In this document: in pieces, positions 10,587-17,927 of the stretch
Layout of the letters: each line of letters starts with the position of its first letter
Position numbering within the stretch: the stretch's first letter is position 1
NCBI RefSeq assembly: GCF_003606325.2
Contig: NZ_CP031843.2
Span: 1,364,001 to 1,428,000, forward strand
DNA from: Bartonella kosoyi
GTDB taxonomy: Bacteria > Pseudomonadota > Alphaproteobacteria > Rhizobiales > Rhizobiaceae
Direction of reading: 5' to 3'
DNA: 64,000 bases
The notes under the pieces: generated by a model
Seen by the model: the letters and a program-made list of their open reading frames with translations, nothing else
Told to the model about the DNA's origin: nothing
The model's database searches: none
Made by a program: the position numbers and the translations under genes

Positions 10587-11318
10587 ATGAAAGTTTCTCG
10601 TCATCAAGATAAGAATGTTTCCCAATTGCCGAGACAACCCAAAGAACCCTTATTGAATATTCCCTTTATTATTGTTGTCTTGATCGTATTTTGTTTTTGT
10701 CTTTATTGCATTCCTCAGTATTTTTTTTCCTATCAGCGTTATATTGAAAGTTTTGAGTTTTTTTCATTTACACCAGCGTTGTTTAAGACGAATCCTATCG
10801 CATTTTTTTATACCATGGTGAGTTATTCATTTATGCATGGTAGTTTTAAACATGTTGCTCTTAATATGGTTTGGCTTTTGGTTTTTGGTTCTCCTTTAGT
10901 AAAACATTTTGGTGTTTTACGTTTTTTAGTTTTTTGGGTGTTAACGGCAATTATTTCTGTTTTGACTTATTTTACATTTCATCAAGAAAGTATCATATCA
11001 CTTGTTGGAGCATCAGGTTCCGTATCTGGAATGATGGGAGCTATTGCACGTTACGGTTTTCCTAGCAGCTATTTAGGTGTCAATACGCAGAACGAAAAAC
11101 CTTTGGGAGCTTTATTATCTATCAAAAAAGCCCTTTGTTCCAAGGGCGTCCTTATTTATATAAGTGTATGGCTAGCGGCTGATGTTATCATAGGTATTTT
11201 TTCCGTTCTGTTTGAAGAAAATGGTATCTCAATAGCATGGGAAGCACATATTGGTGGGTTTTTAGCGGGTTTTTTGTTGGTTGGCTTTTTTGATGTTGCA
11301 CAAAAAATTAAAAGCTAG
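10587..11318 (+). CDS. Rhomboid family intramembrane serine protease
   Basis: Polytopic inner-membrane protease that cleaves transmembrane segments of client proteins. The 243-residue protein has a cytoplasmic N-terminus of about 25 residues, then about six hydrophobic helices. Active-site features are present: the HGSFKHVALNM motif (about residues 90-100, oxyanion-stabilising His and Asn), the nucleophile serine in GASGSVSG (about residue 144) and the catalytic histidine in AWEAHIGGFLAGF near the C-terminus. The substrate cannot be told from sequence. Its last four bases overlap the 3' end of the convergent rlmB-type gene. Confidence 0.92.
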   Translation: MKVSRHQDKNVSQLPRQPKEPLLNIPFIIVVLIVFCFCLYCIPQYFFSYQRYIESFEFFSFTPALFKTNPIAFFYTMVSYSFMHGSFKHVALNMVWLLVFGSPLVKHFGVLRFLVFWVLTAIISVLTYFTFHQESIISLVGASGSVSGMMGAIARYGFPSSYLGVNTQNEKPLGALLSIKKALCSKGVLIYISVWLAADVIIGIFSVLFEENGISIAWEAHIGGFLAGFLLVGFFDVAQKIKS

Positions 11319-12145
11319 AATCTAAGATATTTATGCGTCACATAAAGCGCTATTGTTGCTGCGTTTGAAACATTTAATGATTTAATATTTCCAGGTATGT
11401 CAAGGCGTGCTAGAGCGCAAACGGTTTCACGCGTTTTTTTTCGTAAGCCTTTACCTTCTGCTCCTAAAACAAGAGCAATTTTACTCCCTGTTAATGTTTT
11501 TTCTAGAGGTTGATTCCCTTCTGAATCAAGACCAAAGCTTGTAAAACCTGTTTGATGGAGTTCTTGAAGAGTTTCAGCAAGGTTTCGTACAGTAATATAA
11601 TGAATCATTTCCAGAGCCCCTGATGCCGCTTTCGCAAGAACGCCACTTTCGTGGGGAGAGTGACGGCAAGTGGTAATGAGTGCCTTTGCTTTAAATGCAA
11701 CGGCAGAGCGCATAATAGCACCAACATTATGTGGATCAGTAATTTGATCCATGACAATGACCAGATCAGTATTGGTGAGTTCCGATAGTTTGCATGGTTT
11801 GAGAGGAGAAGTTTCCAAAACAACCCCTTGATGAACTGCCTCACTTCCAACCAGCGAATCAAGATATTTGGGGGTGCATAATGTAACAGGGCAAGGATAA
11901 TCTGATTCGGACATATTTAATCGTTTTAAGGCATTTTGTGTAACGTAAAGACATTTAAAAATTCTTTTTGGGTTTTTTAAAGCAGCCTGGACAGAATGAA
12001 TGCCATAAAGATGGATAATTCCTTGCGGTAAAGAAGCAGCTTCCTTCCTCATGTTTTTAGAAGATCGAGAGGAGGAAGCTTTTGTATCGCGATACCGGCG
12101 ACGTAAACGAGCATAATGAGAATTTTGTGATGTTTTTTCTTTCAT
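11315..12145 (-). CDS. rlmB: TrmH/SpoU family RNA 2'-O-methyltransferase, RlmB type
   Basis: SAM-dependent methylase of the SPOUT class; RlmB methylates G2251 of 23S rRNA. The 276 residues show an N-terminal basic tail (RLRRRYRDTKASSSRSSKN), the substrate-binding domain beginning IIHLYGIHSVQAAL, and the three SpoU motifs: DQITDPHNVGAIMRSA, LVLGAEGKGLR and LNVSNAATIALY, which form the knotted SAM site. The exact target is inferred; another rRNA or tRNA position is possible. Convergent with the rhomboid gene. Confidence 0.88.
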   Translation of the reverse strand: MKEKTSQNSHYARLRRRYRDTKASSSRSSKNMRKEAASLPQGIIHLYGIHSVQAALKNPKRIFKCLYVTQNALKRLNMSESDYPCPVTLCTPKYLDSLVGSEAVHQGVVLETSPLKPCKLSELTNTDLVIVMDQITDPHNVGAIMRSAVAFKAKALITTCRHSPHESGVLAKAASGALEMIHYITVRNLAETLQELHQTGFTSFGLDSEGNQPLEKTLTGSKIALVLGAEGKGLRKKTRETVCALARLDIPGNIKSLNVSNAATIALYVTHKYLRF

Positions 12146-12350
12146 AACTTCTTTATAGCGTTTTAATAATAAAAAGTGCTAGAAAAAATCTATGATTTAA
12201 AGATATGAGCAGGAAATTTGTACAGAATTGTATTTATTCTGTTGACAGATACAATCGTAATCGTCATAACCACTTCGCAATCAGATTGAATTGAATAGGT
12301 ATTCGAGATGATTGTCGTGATACCTCATCGCGCGACTTTGCCGGTGTAAT

Positions 12351-12434
12351 GGAGGGGTGCCCGAGTGGTTAAAGGGGGCGGACTGTAAATCCGTTGCGTA
12401 TGCTACGTTGGTTCGAATCCAACCCCCTCCACCA
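12351..12434 (+). tRNA. tRNA-Tyr (anticodon GTA)
   Basis: Acceptor GGAGGGG pairs with CCCCTCC, then ACCA. The anticodon loop CTGTAAA gives GTA; the long variable arm (GCGTATGCTACG) marks a class II tRNA. T-loop GTTCGAATCC. First gene of the tRNA-Tyr/tRNA-Gly/tuf cluster, an arrangement also known from E. coli tufB. Confidence 0.97.
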
Positions 12435-12465
12435 TTCATCGAAGGAGAGTTAGTACGTGGGTCAT

Positions 12466-12539
12466 GCGGGTATAGCTCAATGGTAGAGCAGCAGCCTTCC
12501 AAGCTGAATATGCGGGTTCGATTCCCGCTACCCGCTCCA
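12466..12539 (+). tRNA. tRNA-Gly (anticodon TCC)
   Basis: Acceptor GCGGGTA pairs with TACCCGC, discriminator T, encoded CCA. The anticodon loop CTTCCAA gives TCC. T-loop GTTCGATTCC. It lies 31 bases after tRNA-Tyr and is probably processed from the same transcript. Confidence 0.97.
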
Positions 12540-12568
12540 AATGGTTGTTGATGATTAGGCAAGTAGGT

Positions 12569-12590
12569 ATAATGGAAAATATTCCATTAT
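12569..12590 (+). promoter_or_regulatory. Hairpin between tRNA-Gly and tuf
   Basis: ATAATGGAA/TTCCATTAT, a nine-base-pair stem with a four-base loop, 29 bases after tRNA-Gly. A second GC-rich stem (GGCGG/CCGCC) lies at 12601-12616. They may separate tRNA processing from tuf translation or act as partial terminators. Confidence 0.45.
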
Positions 12591-12723
12591 TTAAAAAGTG
12601 GGCGGGATTTTCCGCCTAAGAGTTGTGGTGATTGGGCTTGTGTAGGGTCCAGTTGAATTCATTTCTGCGGGCCTGTTTCTAGGTGCTAACAAAGATAGAG
12701 AATAAAACAAGAGATTAATAGCG

Positions 12724-13899
12724 ATGGCGAAGAGCAAATTTGAACGAACAAAACCGCATGTTAATATTGGTACGATTGGTCACGTTGATCATGGGAAGAC
12801 TTCGTTGACAGCAGCGATTACGAAATTTTTTGGTGAGTTTAAAGCATACGACCAAATTGATGCAGCACCAGAAGAGCGTGCCCGTGGGATTACCATTTCT
12901 ACAGCACACGTTGAGTATGAAACGGAAAGCCGTCACTATGCGCACGTTGACTGTCCTGGACACGCCGATTATGTGAAAAACATGATCACAGGGGCAGCGC
13001 AGATGGATGGTGCCATTTTGGTTGTTTCAGCAGCTGATGGTCCGATGCCACAGACCCGTGAGCATATTTTGCTTGCTCGTCAGGTTGGAGTTCCAGCGAT
13101 TGTTGTTTTTCTCAATAAAGTTGATCAGGTTGATGATGCGGAGCTTTTGGAACTTGTAGAGCTTGAGGTTCGGGAACTTTTATCCAAATATGATTTTCCA
13201 GGAGATGAAATCCCAATTGTAAAAGGTTCTGCGTTAGCAGCCCTTGAGGATAAGGATAAAAGCATTGGTGAAGATGCGGTTCGTCTTTTAATGAGCGAGG
13301 TTGATAATTATATTCCAACCCCTGAGCGTCCTGTTGATCAACCATTCTTGATGCCGATAGAGGATGTGTTTTCGATTTCGGGTCGTGGGACGGTTGTTAC
13401 GGGTCGTGTTGAGCGTGGTGTTATTAAAGTTGGAGAAGAAATCGAGATTATTGGTATTCGCCCAACATCTAAGACGACGGTGACAGGTGTTGAAATGTTC
13501 CGCAAGCTTTTAGATCAAGGTCAAGCTGGAGATAATATTGGCGCGCTGCTTCGTGGTGTTGACCGTGAAGGCATTGAGCGTGGTCAAGTATTGGCAAAAC
13601 CAGGATCGGTTACCCCACATACACGTTTTAAAGCGGAAGCTTACATTTTGACGAAAGATGAAGGGGGTCGTCATACGCCGTTTTTCACGAATTATCGTCC
13701 ACAGTTTTACTTCCGTACGACAGATGTTACGGGTATTGTTACGCTTCCAGAAGGAACTGAAATGGTTATGCCCGGTGATAATGTTGCGATGGATGTGTCA
13801 TTGATTGTGCCGATAGCGATGGAAGAGAAGCTTCGTTTTGCTATTCGTGAAGGTGGTCGTACTGTTGGTGCCGGTATCGTCTCTAAAATCATTGAATAA
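12724..13899 (+). CDS. tuf: Elongation factor Tu
   Basis: GTPase that brings aminoacyl-tRNA to the ribosome. It has 391 residues, typical of alphaproteobacteria. G-domain motifs: GHVDHGKT (G1, about residues 19-26), RGITI (switch I), DCPGHADY (G3), NKVD (G4) and SALAAL (G5). Beta-barrel domains 2 and 3 follow ([13 protein letters not shown], the kirromycin-region sequences, and the end ..[10 protein letters not shown]). Start ATG follows GAGATTAATAGCG; the ribosome site is weak. Sits between tRNA-Gly and tRNA-Trp; many alphaproteobacteria carry a second tuf in the str operon, which is outside this window. Confidence 0.98.
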   Translation: MAKSKFERTKPHVNIGTIGHVDHGKTSLTAAITKFFGEFKAYDQIDAAPEERARGITISTAHVEYETESRHYAHVDCPGHADYVKNMITGAAQMDGAILVVSAADGPMPQTREHILLARQVGVPAIVVFLNKVDQVDDAELLELVELEVRELLSKYDFPGDEIPIVKGSALAALEDKDKSIGEDAVRLLMSEVDNYIPTPERPVDQPFLMPIEDVFSISGRGTVVTGRVERGVIKVGEEIEIIGIRPTSKTTVTGVEMFRKLLDQGQAGDNIGALLRGVDREGIERGQVLAKPGSVTPHTRFKAEAYILTKDEGGRHTPFFTNYRPQFYFRTTDVTGIVTLPEGTEMVMPGDNVAMDVSLIVPIAMEEKLRFAIREGGRTVGAGIVSKIIE

Positions 13900-13946
13900 A
13901 TAATGCTTGTTGAAAGGTTACTAAAGGCGTTTTAGTTTTCAAATTT

Positions 13947-14022
<76 letters not shown>

Positions 14023-14244
14023 GAGGGGAATAGGATTTTAGATATGGGGGAGCGGATCTTGCTGTCTTTTTCTCTTTTTTTTATCTAGGGCTTGTTTTTT
14101 TGTGTGTGAAACGCTATTGAATAGAGAGTAAAGAATTGCATCAGTCTAAAAGGTGGCTTTTGCATTTTTTCGTATTCATTTTGTTGGATAAAACACAATA
14201 GCGCTAAAAGAGAGTGTAATAGGGCGAGAGAGTATAGTGTGACG

Positions 14245-14457
14245 ATGGCATCTAAAACCAATCCAATTGCCTTTTTGAAGCAAGTTTATGCAGAAACAGT
14301 TAAAGTAAAGTGGCCTACGCGTCGCGAGACGGTTATTTCTACTGTTATGGTTTTGTTGGTAACCGCATTGGCTTCGGCTTTCTTTTTTATTGTGGATCAG
14401 GTTATGCATTTTGGTGTTTGGCGGGTTATTGATCTTCTGAAATATCTTTTTGGTTGA
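14245..14457 (+). CDS. secE: Preprotein translocase subunit SecE
   Basis: Essential clamp subunit of the SecYEG channel in the inner membrane. About 70 residues: a short cytoplasmic amphipathic part with the conserved VKWPTRRE motif, then a single transmembrane helix (about residues 30-50), as in the short SecE forms outside Enterobacteria. ATG at 14245 gives MASKTNP, which matches relatives; an in-frame GTG at 14239 lies closer to the purine-rich AGGGCGAGAG and would add two residues. Directly upstream of nusG, the standard order. Confidence 0.94.
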   Translation: MASKTNPIAFLKQVYAETVKVKWPTRRETVISTVMVLLVTALASAFFFIVDQVMHFGVWRVIDLLKYLFG

Positions 14458-14477
14458 GAATGTAAGGAAGTGTGACT

Positions 14478-15008
14478 GTGGCGGCTCGTTGGTATATTGT
14501 TCAGGCATATTCAAATTTTGAAAAGAAAGTAGCGGAAGCTATTGATAAGGAGGCAAAGCAAAAAGGACTTGATCATCTGTTTGAAAAAATTTTTGTTCCA
14601 ACGGAGCGTGTTGTAGAAGTTCGCCGCGGACGTAAAGTCGATACTGAACGAAAATTTTTTCCTGGTTATGTTCTTGTTCGTGCTGAATTAACTGATGAAG
14701 TTTATCATCTTATTAAGAATACGCCTAAAGTGACAGGTTTTTTAGGATCGGATGCGCGTCCTGTTCCGATTTCTGATCGAGAGGTTGAGCAAATTCTCAA
14801 ACAAGTTCAGGAAGGGGTTGAGTCTCCAAAGTCTTCTGTATTGTTTGAGGTTGGAGAGCAAGTTCGCGTTGCTGATGGTCCTTTTGTTTCGTTTAATGGA
14901 ATTGTTCAAGAGGTTGAAGAAGAGCGCTCTCGTCTTAAGGTTGAGGTCCTCATTTTTGGGCGTCCTACGCCTGTTGATTTGGAATTTGGTCAGGTTGAAA
15001 AACTCTGA
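14478..15008 (+). CDS. nusG: Transcription termination/antitermination protein NusG
   Basis: Binds RNA polymerase, helps processivity and couples to Rho and the ribosome. About 176 residues: an NGN domain beginning ARWYIVQAYSNFEKKVAEAI and containing FFPGYVLVRAELTDEVYHLI, then the KOW domain (EVGEQVRVADGPFVSFNGIVQEV). The GTG at 14478 sits eight bases after TAAGGAAG and matches the usual N-terminus; a GTG at 14472 would add two residues. Follows secE by 20 bases. Confidence 0.95.
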   Translation: MAARWYIVQAYSNFEKKVAEAIDKEAKQKGLDHLFEKIFVPTERVVEVRRGRKVDTERKFFPGYVLVRAELTDEVYHLIKNTPKVTGFLGSDARPVPISDREVEQILKQVQEGVESPKSSVLFEVGEQVRVADGPFVSFNGIVQEVEEERSRLKVEVLIFGRPTPVDLEFGQVEKL

Positions 15009-15059
15009 TGAGTCTTAGAGTAGTTTTAATTACTTTAAGGAAGGAGTGGGAGGTGATTT

Positions 15060-15176
15060 ATGGCTTTTGTCGGCTTAATGATCCGTACCACATCACTGCA
15101 GCGGGTAGAAAGCAAGATAAATTGTTCGTATACCAGTGAAATTGAAGGCAGGTTATTATGGCAAAAAAAAGTATAG
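15060..15176 (+). CDS. Candidate 38-codon small ORF overlapping the start of rplK
   Basis: ATG at 15060 is preceded by an unusually strong purine stretch (AAGGAAGGAGTGGGAGGTGA). The frame reads [19 protein letters not shown] and continues to a TAG at 15174-15176, overlapping the first 19 bases of rplK in another frame. It could be a leader peptide giving translational coupling to rplK. Equally, the purine stretch may only be part of the leader RNA that binds ribosomal protein L1 in the L11-L1 operon of many bacteria. No homologue known to me. Confidence 0.3.
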   Translation: MAFVGLMIRTTSLQRVESKINCSYTSEIEGRLLWQKKV

Positions 15177-15586
15177 GTCAGCTTAAGTTGCAGGTTCCTG
15201 CAGGGGCTGCTACTCCATCTCCACCAATTGGTCCGGCTCTTGGGCAACGTGGTATTAATATCATGGAATTTTGTAAGGCGTTTAATGCAGCCACACAAGA
15301 AATGGAAAAGGGGGCACCGATTCCAGTTGTTATTACATATTACCAAGATAAGTCTTTCACGTTTTCTCTCAAGACACCTCCTGTGTCGTTCTTTTTAAAG
15401 AAAGAAGCGCAGCTGAAATCTGGTTCAAAGGAGCCTGGTAAGGTGTCTGTAGGAAGTATCTCTCGCGATAAAATTCGTTCGATTGCGGAATCAAAGATGA
15501 AGGATCTTAATGCAAATGACATTGAGGCAGCGATGCGTATGATTGAAGGCTCTGCGCGTTCGATGGGCTTAGAAGTGGTGGGCTAA
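15158..15586 (+). CDS. rplK: 50S ribosomal protein L11
   Basis: Binds the GTPase-associated centre of 23S rRNA and is needed for RelA response to uncharged tRNA. The 142-residue protein has the N-terminal lobe [26 protein letters not shown] and the RNA-binding C-terminal domain, ending in [18 protein letters not shown]. Start ATG at 15158, then four bases between its stop and rplA, so the two are translated as a unit. The 150-base space before it may hold the autoregulatory L1 site. Confidence 0.97.
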   Translation: MAKKSIGQLKLQVPAGAATPSPPIGPALGQRGINIMEFCKAFNAATQEMEKGAPIPVVITYYQDKSFTFSLKTPPVSFFLKKEAQLKSGSKEPGKVSVGSISRDKIRSIAESKMKDLNANDIEAAMRMIEGSARSMGLEVVG

Positions 15587-15590
15587 TATT

Positions 15591-16295
15591 ATGGCAAAAG
15601 TAGCAAAGAGAATAAAAAATATCCGAAAAGATATTGATTTTAATGAACTTTACGCTTTAAAAGATGCTGTTTCAATGGTTAAGGAGCGTGCCGTAGCTAA
15701 GTTTGATGAAACAATTGAAATTTCAATGAACTTGGGTGTTGATCCTCGTCATGCTGATCAGATGGTTCGGGGTGTTGCTCATTTACCAAATGGCACGGGA
15801 AGAAATATTCGTGTTGCCGTTTTTGCTCGTGGAGATAAGGCTGAGGAAGCTAAGGCAGCAGGAGCGGATGTTGTGGGGGCTGAAGATTTGTTTGAAAGCA
15901 TTAATAGGGGGGTGATTGACTTTGATCGTTGCATTGCAACACCAGACATGATGCCTCTTGTTGGTCGTCTTGGTAAGATTCTTGGTCCACGCAGTTTGAT
16001 GCCAAATCCAAAAGTTGGGACTGTAACACTTGATGTTGCTGGTGCTGTCAAAGCTTCTAAAGGTGGTGCTGTCGAGTTTCGTGTTGAAAAAGCTGGGATT
16101 GTGCATGCTGGTATTGGGAAGGCTTCTTTTGGCGTTGAAAAAATCGTGGAGAATATTAAAGCCTTTGCAAGTGCAGTTATTAAAGCAAAACCGCAAGGTG
16201 CAAAGGGGGAGTATATTAAGCGCGTTGCTGTTTCTTCAACGATGGGAGTTGGTGTTAAAGTTGATCCAGCAACGGTTCGTTCAGAGTCAGTATAA
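15591..16295 (+). CDS. rplA: 50S ribosomal protein L1
   Basis: Forms the mobile L1 stalk beside the E site and, in many bacteria, represses its own rplKA mRNA. The 234 residues are typical length. Visible signatures: [59 protein letters not shown] (the L1 signature) and [19 protein letters not shown]. Starts ATG four bases after the rplK stop. Confidence 0.97.
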   Translation: MAKVAKRIKNIRKDIDFNELYALKDAVSMVKERAVAKFDETIEISMNLGVDPRHADQMVRGVAHLPNGTGRNIRVAVFARGDKAEEAKAAGADVVGAEDLFESINRGVIDFDRCIATPDMMPLVGRLGKILGPRSLMPNPKVGTVTLDVAGAVKASKGGAVEFRVEKAGIVHAGIGKASFGVEKIVENIKAFASAVIKAKPQGAKGEYIKRVAVSSTMGVGVKVDPATVRSESV

Positions 16296-16392
16296 GCTGA
16301 TTGATAATTTTTTGAGGTAAGTGACGATCAAAATTATATTTTAAATGTCGGTTTTCACTGGCATTTAGCTATCTAAGCTTTATAGAGCTTAG

Positions 16393-16649
16393 GTTGTACC
16401 GGGAGAAATTCCGGAATATCCTGTCCGAGATTGTAGGTGATGCTTTAAGTATCTTAATCAAAAAAACCTGCATGAGACTGGTGTAAAAACTGAGAGTTAA
16501 AAGACTTAAAGGGTTTGAGCCAAGGTTGCCTTTGAACGCTGTGCGTGAAAAAGGGGACAGGATCCTCATCGGTAACATGAAGTGTTTTTATGTTATCAAA
16601 GGTAACCAACAGGTTTGTTTTAAGCAAATCTGTTAAATGGAGAGAGACA
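16393..16649 (+). promoter_or_regulatory. L10-type leader of the rplJL(-rpoBC) transcript
   Basis: About 250 bases without a gene between rplA and rplJ, with ordered stems: CCGG/CCGG (16399-16414), the CCTGTCCGAGAT element, and TGTAGGT pairing with ACCTGCA (16432-16438 with 16466-16472), followed by TGAGACTGG. This element order is that of the L10 leader, where the L10-L12 complex represses translation of its own mRNA. A stem at 16373-16392 (CTAAGCT/AGCTTAG) precedes it. The identification is by eye. Confidence 0.7.
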
Positions 16650-17168
16650 GTGAATAGAGCGGAAAAACGCGAATTTGTTACATGGCTTAACGAGGCTTTT
16701 CAAAAGTCTGGTTCTGTTGTTGTTGCACATTATTCCGGTCTGACAGTTTCACAGATGAACGATTTGCGTTCGAAAATGGGTGAAGCTGGCGGTGCCGTTA
16801 AAGTCGCCAAAAACCGTCTTGCTAAAATCGCTCTTCAGGGCACGGAATCTGAATCGATAGCGGGTTTATTTACAGGACAAACCCTTATTGCTTATTCAGA
16901 AGATCCAATCACAGCACCAAAAGTTGCTGTTGATTTTGCAAAAAGCAATGACAAATTTGTCATCCTTGGCGGTTCAATGGGCGCAACAAGTTTAACTGTA
17001 GACGCTGTGAAGTCATTGGCTTCATTGCCTTCATTAAACGAATTGCGGGCAAAACTTGTGGGTATGATTTCTACTCCTGCCACCCGTATTGCACAGGTTG
17101 TTAATGCACCTGCAGGTCAGGTTGCACGTGTCATTGGAGCATATGCTCAGGAGGATAAGGCGGCTTAA
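16650..17168 (+). CDS. rplJ: 50S ribosomal protein L10
   Basis: Base of the L7/L12 stalk. Chosen start is the GTG at 16650, giving a 172-residue protein beginning [16 protein letters not shown] after the first residue, as in related species; GGAGAGAGACA just upstream is the ribosome-binding site. An ATG at 16590 would add 20 residues that are actually leader RNA. Conserved: [19 protein letters not shown] and [13 protein letters not shown], with the C-terminal helix that holds L12 dimers. Regulated by the leader above. Confidence 0.95.
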   Translation: MNRAEKREFVTWLNEAFQKSGSVVVAHYSGLTVSQMNDLRSKMGEAGGAVKVAKNRLAKIALQGTESESIAGLFTGQTLIAYSEDPITAPKVAVDFAKSNDKFVILGGSMGATSLTVDAVKSLASLPSLNELRAKLVGMISTPATRIAQVVNAPAGQVARVIGAYAQEDKAA

Positions 17169-17269
17169 GGCTGTTTATATTCACGTTGATGGAAGAGCTT
17201 TAAAGCTTTTCTGTTTTTTTGAATAAGTTTTAATAATGGTTCAAATCTTTTAATTAAAGGAATTTAAAA

Positions 17270-17641
17270 ATGGCTGATCTAGCGAAGATCGTAGAAGACC
17301 TTTCTAATCTAACTCTTTTGGAAGCTGCTGAGCTTTCTAAGTTACTTGAAGAAAAGTGGGGTGTTTCGGCTGCTGCTCCTGTAGCTGTCGCTGCTGTTGC
17401 TGGTGGTGCTGCTCCAGCTGCTGAAGAAAAAACAGAATTTGATGTTATTCTTGTTGAAGGTGGCGCGCAAAAAATTAATGTTATTAAAGAAGTTCGTGCT
17501 CTGACAGGACTTGGTCTTAAAGAAGCGAAAGATCTGGTTGAAGGAGCACCTAAGCCTATTAAAGAAGGGGCTTCTAAAGAAGAAGCAGAGAAAATTAAAT
17601 CTCAACTTGAAGCTGCTGGTGCTAAAGTTGAACTTAAATAA
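17270..17641 (+). CDS. rplL: 50S ribosomal protein L7/L12
   Basis: Multi-copy stalk protein that recruits translation GTPases. 123 residues: N-terminal dimerisation domain ([20 protein letters not shown]), an alanine/valine-rich hinge (about residues 35-55), and the C-terminal domain ([36 protein letters not shown]). Preceded by AAAGGAATTTAAAA. Followed by a hairpin that probably sets the ratio of ribosomal protein to polymerase mRNA. Confidence 0.97.
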   Translation: MADLAKIVEDLSNLTLLEAAELSKLLEEKWGVSAAAPVAVAAVAGGAAPAAEEKTEFDVILVEGGAQKINVIKEVRALTGLGLKEAKDLVEGAPKPIKEGASKEEAEKIKSQLEAAGAKVELK

Positions 17642-17652
17642 ATTTAATTTTA

Positions 17653-17680
17653 TCGGCGGACATTTATGTTCGCCGATTTT
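17653..17680 (+). terminator. Attenuator-like hairpin between rplL and rpoB
   Basis: TCGGCGGACA pairs with TGTTCGCCGA around a four-base loop, followed by TTTT. Located 12 bases after rplL. In many bacteria a partial terminator here lowers rpoBC transcription relative to rplJL; the same is inferred here. Confidence 0.7.
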
Positions 17681-17704
17681 CTTTCTCTAAAAAGAGGAAA
17701 AGTA

Positions 17705-17821
17705 ATGAGTAAAAAAACCTTTTACCAACGGTTTAATCGCAATAGTGGGTATAGGGTTGAGCTACTCATCTCTCATCATAGAGCCAAGTTAAAAAAGGCT
17801 TGTGTTGGTGAGGAAAGTTAA
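17705..17821 (+). CDS. Candidate 38-codon basic small ORF between rplL and rpoB
   Basis: ATG at 17705 sits six bases after AGAGGA. It encodes MSKKTFYQRFNRNSGYRVEL followed by a second basic half and ends with TAA at 17819-17821. Lysine and arginine are frequent. It lies in the gap just after the attenuator hairpin and 106 bases before rpoB. It might be a small protein or a leader peptide; it may also be chance. I know of no homologue. Confidence 0.35.
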   Translation: MSKKTFYQRFNRNSGYRVELLISHHRAKLKKACVGEES

Positions 17822-17927
17822 TGATGCTCGTTATTGGGTGTCAGGTGAACTGGTCTGCATATGCAGGTTAATGATATAAAACTTTCAAGGTTGGTCTACC
17901 TTGAAGAGTAAGGATCAAGGAGCGACG

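Noticed and set aside
12281..12562. Minus-strand 93-codon ORF across the tRNA-Tyr and tRNA-Gly genes
   Set aside because: Entirely antisense to two clear tRNA genes; a known kind of false ORF.
16590..16649. ATG 20 codons upstream of rplJ
   Set aside because: This part is leader RNA; related L10 proteins start at the position of the GTG at 16650.
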